DNA of 64,000 nucleotides, taken from Halalkalibacter oceani. GTDB lineage: Bacteria; Bacillota; Bacilli; Bacillales; Bacillaceae_D. Shown one piece after another: positions 58,782 through 64,000 of this stretch. The stretch covers positions 620,001-684,000 of the forward strand of contig NZ_JBEPKD010000001.1 in assembly GCF_040544555.1 (NCBI RefSeq), read 5' to 3'. The notes under the pieces were generated by a model, which saw only the letters and a list, made by a program, of their open reading frames with translations, had not been told where the DNA came from and did no database searches. How positions within the stretch are numbered: position 1 is the first letter of the stretch; each line of letters begins with the position of its first letter. The position numbers and the translations under genes are program-made.

Positions 58782-60859
58782 TTTGCTCCTCCTCCTAACG
58801 TAATCATCATGTTTCCATTTTCCTCGACGAGCGCTTGACAGTCAGGTGGCATAATCGTTGTCGTGTCTTTTTGGAAGATAATCGCCGGACCGGCAATCAC
58901 TGCTCCAGCCGGCAGTTTTTCCCGCTGATAGAAGCTCGTTTCGATTTCTTTTAACTCGCCATCCTTGCGAAAAACCGTTTTTCCTTTTTTTATTAACGCC
59001 TCTTCCACTGTATAGTCGCTTGAAACGCTTGGCGGTTGAATTTTCGGCATCGCCCCTTTGCCTGTTACGCGGACATTGACAATTTCAATCGGACTTCCTT
59101 CAAAAAAGTGACCATACTCCGCCTGGTGAAGCTGATGAAAAGCAGTCCATGTTTCTTCAATGTTGTCCGTCGTTATGTCACCTTGCGGCAAGGCGACGCG
59201 TAATTCATAGCCTTGACCGACATAGCGGCAATCTGCTGTAAAAGCAAGCTCGATTTCGTTGGCGCTTAAGCCGTCTGCTTTTAGTTGCCCGATAATTTGC
59301 TTCCTTAATAAGTCGAGATCCGTGTTCAGCTTTTCTAAATCCAGTTCCGGACTGCGCATGAATTCCGTTTTGATCAAATCATATTTCAAATCAGTCGTCA
59401 GCAGCCCCGTCGCCGAGGTAATCCCCGGATGCGGGGGAATGATGACTTCCGGGATATTGAGAATGCGTGCGACATCAACTGCATGGAGAGGTCCTGCCCC
59501 ACCAAAGGCGACGAGCGTAAATTCACGCGGATCATGTCCTTTTTGAATCGTCTTCTCGCGAATCGCATTGGCCATGTTGTTGTTGACGATCGTTAAGATG
59601 CCTTCAGCCGTCTCATTGACTGACAAGTTCAGCTGTGAGGCGAGCTCTTCCATGACGCGAAAACCTTCCTGGGCGTAAATCTTCATCGAGCCGCCAAGAA
59701 AATGGCTTTCATCGAGGCGGCCGAGGACAACATTAGCGTCGGTCACTGTCGGCTTCGCACCGCCATGTCCATAGCTGGCCGGTCCCGGTCTTGAGCCGGC
59801 GCTGCGCGGCCCGACTTTAAACGCTCCTCCCTGATCAACGTAAGCGATGCTGCCGCCGCCCGCGCCGATTGTATGAATGTCGATCATCGGCACCATCACC
59901 GGATAGCCGGCGATCCACGTATCTCTTGCCGAGGATTCATCAATGCCCTGCTCGGTTATGATGCCGATATCGGCACTTGTACCGCCGACATCAAACGTAA
60001 TCAGCTTTTGCTTCTGGGACAGTTCACCGGACCAGCTTCCGCCAAGCACTCCGGCTGCCGGACCTGAAAGCAATGTATTAACCGGCTTGGCAGCTACGGT
60101 TTCCGCCGTGCCGACCCCGCCATTGGAGCACATGATATGAAGGTCCGCTTCCAAGTCCGCTTTTTTTAGACCTGTTTTCAAATTGTCGATATATTTTTTT
60201 ACCTTCGGCCCGACAAACCCGTTAATTGATGCCGTCGTAAAGCGTTCAAATTCACGGAACTGCGGCGATACATCGGCCGAGGTTGTCACAAATGCTTCCG
60301 GATACTCCTCTTTTATGATTTCTTTCACTCGCTCTTCATGTACCGGGTTAATGTAGGAGAATAAGAAGCAAACAACAATCGATTCTACCCCTTCCGCCTT
60401 TAGCTCCTGGATGGCGGCCCGGACTTCTTCTTCATTCAGCGGCGTCAAAATCTCTCCCTTTGGCGAGACGAGTCGTTCACTGACGACTTTCCGATGTCGT
60501 CGTGCCACAAGGGGACGGTCCTGCCACGGAATTTCCTGCATAATCGAATAATTTTGTGGGCGCTGATGGCGGCCGATATGCGTAATATCGCGAAACCCTT
60601 TTGTCGTCACCATCCCGGTAACCGCTCCATCATTTTCTAAAATGGCGTTTGTCGCAATCGTCGTGCCATGAAACACATGATCGATCTCATTTCCGTCAAT
60701 TCCTTCACGCTCGCATAGCTCCATGATTCCTTGAACGACCCCGATTGAAGGATCCTCCAATGTCGTAGGAACTTTGTTGATCCACGTCAGTTTCGTGATT
60801 GTATCTGTGTACATAATATCTGTGAACGTTCCTCCGACATCGACGCCGACTAATTTCAT
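58778..60859 (-). CDS. hyuA: Hydantoinase A / N-methylhydantoinase subunit
   Basis: A 693-residue ASKHA-fold ATPase subunit. GVDVGGTFTDI is the phosphate-1 loop, VFHGTTIATNAILE and TTKGFRDITHIGRHQRP follow, and the adenosine side has ITFDVGGTSADIGII and GGAGPLHAVD. It supplies ATP-driven opening of the hydantoin ring with HyuB. It is first in the five-gene operon, about 210 nt after the activator gene and separated from it by a terminator, so it has its own regulated promoter. Confidence 0.92.
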   Translation of the reverse strand: MKLVGVDVGGTFTDIMYTDTITKLTWINKVPTTLEDPSIGVVQGIMELCEREGIDGNEIDHVFHGTTIATNAILENDGAVTGMVTTKGFRDITHIGRHQRPQNYSIMQEIPWQDRPLVARRHRKVVSERLVSPKGEILTPLNEEEVRAAIQELKAEGVESIVVCFLFSYINPVHEERVKEIIKEEYPEAFVTTSADVSPQFREFERFTTASINGFVGPKVKKYIDNLKTGLKKADLEADLHIMCSNGGVGTAETVAAKPVNTLLSGPAAGVLGGSWSGELSQKQKLITFDVGGTSADIGIITEQGIDESSARDTWIAGYPVMVPMIDIHTIGAGGGSIAYVDQGGAFKVGPRSAGSRPGPASYGHGGAKPTVTDANVVLGRLDESHFLGGSMKIYAQEGFRVMEELASQLNLSVNETAEGILTIVNNNMANAIREKTIQKGHDPREFTLVAFGGAGPLHAVDVARILNIPEVIIPPHPGITSATGLLTTDLKYDLIKTEFMRSPELDLEKLNTDLDLLRKQIIGQLKADGLSANEIELAFTADCRYVGQGYELRVALPQGDITTDNIEETWTAFHQLHQAEYGHFFEGSPIEIVNVRVTGKGAMPKIQPPSVSSDYTVEEALIKKGKTVFRKDGELKEIETSFYQREKLPAGAVIAGPAIIFQKDTTTIMPPDCQALVEENGNMMITLGGGAK

Positions 60860-60938
60860 CTGCCTACACTCCTTGTTTTCATGTTCTTTTTGCTTGATGA
60901 TGATTTTACTGAATAAATTTCATGAATCTTCAGACTAT

Positions 60939-60994
60939 GTCAGATCTTTTGCCACTATTCTTTTTCCAAATTTGTGGTGATTGCATTTTTGCAA
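60939..60994 (-). promoter_or_regulatory. Probable control region of the hyu operon
   Basis: It holds an inverted repeat TTGCATTTTTGCAA (60981-60994), a plausible activator site, and TGGCAAAAGATCTGAC (minus strand, 60939-60954), which has the GG of a sigma-54 -24 element but GA instead of GC ten bases later. I therefore do not call a sigma-54 promoter; the activator upstream also lacks its sigma-54 contact. Confidence 0.35.
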
Positions 60995-61043
60995 GATGGC
61001 ATTTATAAAAACTCTCCACATCTCTGTTGCTATCCTTGCTTAC

Positions 61044-61089
61044 AAAAAAATTGCAGAACCGCAATTTATCATTGTGGTTCTGCAATTTT
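61044..61089 (-). terminator. Terminator of the hydantoin activator gene
   Basis: AAAATTGCAGAACC and GGTTCTGCAATTTT form a perfect 14-bp stem followed by a T run on the minus strand. The activator's stop codon is in the loop. It isolates the activator from the hyu operon. Confidence 0.88.
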
Positions 61090-62772
61090 AAGCTTGAATT
61101 TCTTTACTTTTCTCGTTAACGTTGAAGCATCAATTCCCAAAACGATACTTGCTTCCTTAAGTGTCCTTGATTTTTTTAATGCTTTCGCAATGATATTCTT
61201 TTCAAATTCTTCGACCGCTGTTTTTAATGTTTGACCGGAGAAGTCCTCATTGGCTAAGGTCGCGTTTTTGATCTTGTCAGGAAGCTGGTCAAATGTAATT
61301 TCATCATCAGCCGAGGTGACAACCACTGTTTCAATCACGTTTTGCAATTCACGAATGTTTCCTGCCCAGTCATTTTTCAAAAAAGCCTGGATCACCTCTT
61401 TATCAAACTTTTTTTCATAGTGATATTTACGATTATAATACTCGAGAAACGACTGGATAAAAAACGGCAGCTCCTCTTTACGCTCACGTAATGGCGGAAT
61501 GATGATCGGCACAGTGTTTACTAAATAGTACAGCTCTCTGCGAAATCGGTTCGCCCGAACCATTTCTTCCAAATCCCTTTCCGTTGCCGCGATGATCCGG
61601 ACATCGACATCTACCGCGGTGGTACCGCCTACCGGAATCACCTTTTTCTCCTCCATTACTTTTAATAATTTCACCTGCACGGGAAGAGACAATTCATCAA
61701 TGTCATTCAGAAAAAGCGTCCCTTGATCCGCCTCTCTTATGCAGCCTTGTCTTTCAACTTGCTTTCCTTCCCCGCCCGTTTCCACCTGACCAAATAATTC
61801 AGCTTCGATTAATGCTTCCGGAATCGTCCCGCAATTGATTTCGACAAACGGATGATTTTTTCTTACCTTTGAAGTTGAATGAATATACGTCGCAAGCGTC
61901 CTTTTTCCGACGCCGGCTTCACCGAGCAGCAGCACGGTTGAATCCAAATCCTGAATCCTCTCCGCCAAATCATAGACAGCCTTTAGCTGCTTTGATTTGA
62001 TAAGCGGCTTTTGCCCGTTCGTCTCTTTTTTGTGGAGCTCACTTTCATAATAGTCAATCAATTTCTTCGTTTCCTGTAATTCCTTGGAAATCAGGTCAGT
62101 TTCGGTAATGTCCTTGGAAATATTGATCACCTTCGTCAGCTTTCCCTCTTCATTAAATATCGGATGACCGGTTACGAGCAGCCTTCTTCCGGATTTCGTC
62201 GTTTGGGTCACCGTGACCTTTCTTCCTTCTTTGATCACTTGTTTCGTTGAAGAATGGCTGACAATCTTTTCTTTTTCAAGAAAATCCATTGGTTTGCCGA
62301 TGAAATCCTTTTTTGATACGCCCATCATCCGCTCACATGCTTCATTGACCTTTAAAATGGTTCCTTGCTCATCGGTAATCGTCACTAATTCACCAACTAA
62401 ACTCATAATCAATTGAAGCTCCTGCTTCATCTCGTTGATTTTGTCAACGAAATAAGCCATATGCTCAACAAAGCTGCTGTGAAACAGTAATGTCGCGCCC
62501 GCTTTTTGCCCATCCCATTCAACTGGATACTCGTACAGTATTTTTGGATTCTTTTTATTCGAGTTTGCAAGGGAAAGCGAAGGCTGCGCCTTCTTGATCG
62601 TCTTAATAATATTACTTTCCGGGATCACTTGACAGATCGGGCATCCGATCAAGGTTTCATGCTGGCCCGCTACCATACTGAACGCCAGGTCATTATGATA
62701 CATAATAGCGCCGTGATCACCGGTTATGACAAGGCCGATCGGAAGCTGTTTTACCAGTTCATCCATATTCAC
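61069..62772 (-). CDS. NtrC-like PAS/AAA+/Fis regulator of the hyu operon with degenerate ATPase motifs
   Basis: A 567-residue activator: PAS 1 (about 5-105, containing CPIC at 44-47), PAS 2 (120-230), AAA+ (257-490), Fis-type helix-turn-helix (525-562). Walker A is GEAGVGKR (284-291). The segment ELFG at 325-328 is followed by QVETGGEGKQ where sigma-54 activators have a GAFTGA loop; Walker B reads LFLNDIDE for LFLDEIGE; and YYLVN stands for the usual YYRLN. TyrR-like proteins that lack GAFTGA work with the housekeeping sigma factor, so this one may too. A PAS domain probably senses the hydantoin or a redox signal (inference). Confidence 0.88.
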   Translation of the reverse strand: MNMDELVKQLPIGLVITGDHGAIMYHNDLAFSMVAGQHETLIGCPICQVIPESNIIKTIKKAQPSLSLANSNKKNPKILYEYPVEWDGQKAGATLLFHSSFVEHMAYFVDKINEMKQELQLIMSLVGELVTITDEQGTILKVNEACERMMGVSKKDFIGKPMDFLEKEKIVSHSSTKQVIKEGRKVTVTQTTKSGRRLLVTGHPIFNEEGKLTKVINISKDITETDLISKELQETKKLIDYYESELHKKETNGQKPLIKSKQLKAVYDLAERIQDLDSTVLLLGEAGVGKRTLATYIHSTSKVRKNHPFVEINCGTIPEALIEAELFGQVETGGEGKQVERQGCIREADQGTLFLNDIDELSLPVQVKLLKVMEEKKVIPVGGTTAVDVDVRIIAATERDLEEMVRANRFRRELYYLVNTVPIIIPPLRERKEELPFFIQSFLEYYNRKYHYEKKFDKEVIQAFLKNDWAGNIRELQNVIETVVVTSADDEITFDQLPDKIKNATLANEDFSGQTLKTAVEEFEKNIIAKALKKSRTLKEASIVLGIDASTLTRKVKKFKLKIAEPQ

Positions 62773-62816
62773 TCATTCTCCCCTCCACAGTTTTCCAACC
62801 TCTCAAAAGTGGTTTC

Positions 62817-62846
62817 ATCATAGCAAACTGATCAATCATTTCACAA
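62817..62846 (-). promoter_or_regulatory. Sigma-A promoter of the hydantoin activator
   Basis: TTGTGA, an 18-nt spacer and TATGAT on the minus strand, about 45 nt upstream of the activator's start codon. Confidence 0.6.
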
Positions 62847-62961
62847 CACGTCTACTGTTTTTCCTCAAATTAGTACGGAAGAAAATCTGACAGAATCAAC
62901 CAACGTTCTCCGTGCTTCCTTCTATAATAAGCGATAGAAAATGAAGAGGAGGAAAAGGCGG

Positions 62962-63699
62962 ATGAATGAAGTGACACAGTTATTACAAAGCCATCGCTCG
63001 ATTAGAAGATACACGGATGAAAGCATACCGGAAGCGGTTCTCAACGATATTCTCCGCTCAGGCCAATGGGCGCCGTCAAGCCACAATGTCCAGGCATATA
63101 GTATCATCGCCGTGAAAGACCCGGGTAAAAAGCAAGCGTTGTCCAACGTATGCGCCGGGCAAAAATATGTAGCGAACTGTCCCGTTTTTCTCGTTCTTTG
63201 CGTCGACTACTACCGTCTCTATCAAGCTGGTGTAATGAACAATTTACCACTGAATATTGAAGAAACGAACGACCTTGTTGTCGGCGCTGTCGACACCGCC
63301 CTGGTCGGGGAAAATATATTGATCGCCGCCAGATCCTATGGACTCGGCGGGGTGATGATTGGCGAAATCCGCAATAATTTTGATGAGGTGACGGCACTGT
63401 TAAAGCTGCCACCTTACACCTTCCCTTTATTTGGCATGTGTCTCGGCTATCCTGCCGAAATCCCGGAACAGAAACCGCGACTGCCGGCCAACGTCGTCAT
63501 TCATGAAGAAACCTACCAGACTGAGCATATTCCCACAGGATTGCTAGAATACGAAAAACGATCAGCTGCCTATTACACGAAACGGACGAATGGCAGAAAG
63601 ACAACAGGCTGGACAAAGCAAATCTCAGACTACATGAGCCGACAGCGCGGAATTAAATTAAAGGAGTTTATTTTAAAGCAAGGCTACGGATTAAAATGA
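62962..63699 (+). CDS. Nitroreductase-family NAD(P)H oxidoreductase (NfrA-like)
   Basis: A 245-residue FMN-dependent reductase. HRSIRRYTDESIPEAVLNDIL and GQWAPSSHNVQAYSII are the FMN-contacting segments (Arg and Ser), GLGGVMIGEIRN and PLFGMCLGYP the C-terminal core; the C-terminal extension with KKTNG- and SRQRG-type stretches is typical of the NfrA/FrxA oxygen-insensitive group. The ATG was chosen at 62962, downstream of GAGGAGG. Reduces nitro compounds, flavins or quinones. Confidence 0.88.
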   Translation: MNEVTQLLQSHRSIRRYTDESIPEAVLNDILRSGQWAPSSHNVQAYSIIAVKDPGKKQALSNVCAGQKYVANCPVFLVLCVDYYRLYQAGVMNNLPLNIEETNDLVVGAVDTALVGENILIAARSYGLGGVMIGEIRNNFDEVTALLKLPPYTFPLFGMCLGYPAEIPEQKPRLPANVVIHEETYQTEHIPTGLLEYEKRSAAYYTKRTNGRKTTGWTKQISDYMSRQRGIKLKEFILKQGYGLK

Positions 63700-63729
63700 A
63701 AAAATGATTGGCCAAATATCACGGCAAAC

Positions 63730-63766
63730 AGAAACTCCCGGCTGCATAACAGCAACGGGAGTTTCT
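63730..63766. terminator. Terminator between converging nitroreductase and MFS genes
   Basis: AGAAACTCCCG and CGGGAGTTTCT form an 11-bp stem. It can act on either strand, though T runs are short. Confidence 0.6.
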
Positions 63767-63804
63767 AGGTGCAGCGAAAGCTTCACTATGAATCTAGTTT
63801 CATT

Positions 63805-64000
63805 TCATGCCGCCCGCGGCAGGCGCAGCGTCAAGACGAACATCACCAGTCCCAGTGCTGCGCAAACCCACGCCATACTGTGCATATTCCCGGTCGTGAT
63901 CGTCTGGCCGAAAAGCGCCGCCAGCAGACTGGAAGATAAAATCGTGCCAATAAATCGCGAGGTCATGAAAAGCCCGGAAGCGATGCCGGTTTCCTCCTTC
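63805..64000 (-). CDS. MFS transporter, C-terminal end only
   Basis: The last 64 codons of a membrane protein that continues off the right edge. The visible part is KEETGIASGLFMTSRFIGT, then a helix with SSLLAALFG, then a last helix AWVCAALGLVMFVLTLRLP with a very short tail. The ETGIASG stretch at the start of helix 11 is typical of drug:H+ antiporters of the MFS. Nothing more specific can be said from this fragment. Confidence 0.8.
   Translation of the reverse strand, partial: KEETGIASGLFMTSRFIGTILSSSLLAALFGQTITTGNMHSMAWVCAALGLVMFVLTLRLPRAA

Noticed and set aside
60939..60954. Sigma-54 promoter for hyuA
   Set aside because: The -24 GG is followed after ten bases by GA, not GC, and the activator lacks GAFTGA. 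Kept only as a weak control-region note.
61069..62772. Ordinary sigma-54 activator of the NtrC class
   Set aside because: Domain order fits, but GAFTGA is absent and Walker B residues are altered, so the standard label would mislead.

Overview
This window looks like chromosomal DNA of an endospore-forming, low-to-moderate GC Bacillaceae, probably an alkaliphilic or salt-tolerant one. The evidence is strong AGGAGG-type ribosome binding sites, sigma-A and sigma-W promoters, cre boxes, FMN and TPP riboswitches, spore-coat genes, and very acidic exported lipoproteins. I see no rRNA, tRNA, IS element, prophage or CRISPR array. The species is not determined.

Layout. (1) 1-2.1 kb: riboflavin genes ribD-ribE (ribE runs off the left edge) behind an FMN riboswitch and terminator. 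(2) 2.2-11.5 kb: a catabolic cluster on the minus strand. In transcription order it is a LacI-type regulator, an HMG-CoA-lyase-type enzyme, a class III CoA-transferase, an iron alcohol dehydrogenase, an aldehyde dehydrogenase, and a TRAP transporter (P, Q, M). The gene set fits a route alcohol -> aldehyde -> acid -> acyl-CoA -> C-C cleavage; mevalonate or a related 3-hydroxy-3-methyl alcohol is the best guess at the substrate. GAATACGTATTC-type operators and cre boxes are visible. (3) 11.5-14.4 kb: YycC, a SMI1/KNR4 protein, and a translationally coupled set of two DUF1538 membrane proteins plus a tandem P-II-like protein. (4) 14.6-20.7 kb: a spore-coat polysaccharide locus (CotS, glycosyltransferase, epimerase, UDP-glucose dehydrogenase, nucleotidyltransferase). 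(5) 20.7-31.5 kb: mixed metabolism, including a TPP-riboswitch-controlled ylmB-thiY pair for thiamine-pyrimidine salvage, a sugar-acid dehydratase-type enolase-superfamily enzyme and an SDR.

(6) 31.5-34.9 kb: a decaying sulfur region, with a truncated FMN reductase, an intact SsuE-type reductase, a DUF2325 gene, yezD, and the fused remains of a sulfate ABC transporter (sbp and cysA ends; everything between lost). (7) 34.9-41.4 kb: sigma-W-promoted flotillin, a coiled-coil protein with six 27-bp repeats, a metallophosphoesterase, an acetamidase, a zinc alcohol dehydrogenase, and a gamma-glutamylcyclotransferase-fold protein. (8) 41.4-49.1 kb: a sugar/polyol operon (ABC importer, Gfo/Idh/MocA dehydrogenase, zinc dehydrogenase, SMP-30 lactonase) with a divergent AraC regulator and a cre box in its promoter. 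(9) 49.2-53.5 kb: YbaK deacylase, Bcr/CflA efflux pump, an orphan MinD-like ATPase, and a divergent receiver-SARP/BTAD regulator. (10) 53.5-62.8 kb: a hydantoin utilisation operon (hyuA, hyuB, hyuC, NCS1 permease, racemase) under an unusual NtrC-like activator that has lost GAFTGA and has altered Walker B residues. (11) 62.9-64 kb: a nitroreductase and the end of an MFS transporter.

The best candidates for undescribed biology are the CoA-transferase/HMG-CoA-lyase/TRAP pathway with its palindromic operator, the P-II-like/DUF1538 system, and the hydantoin activator that may not use sigma-54.
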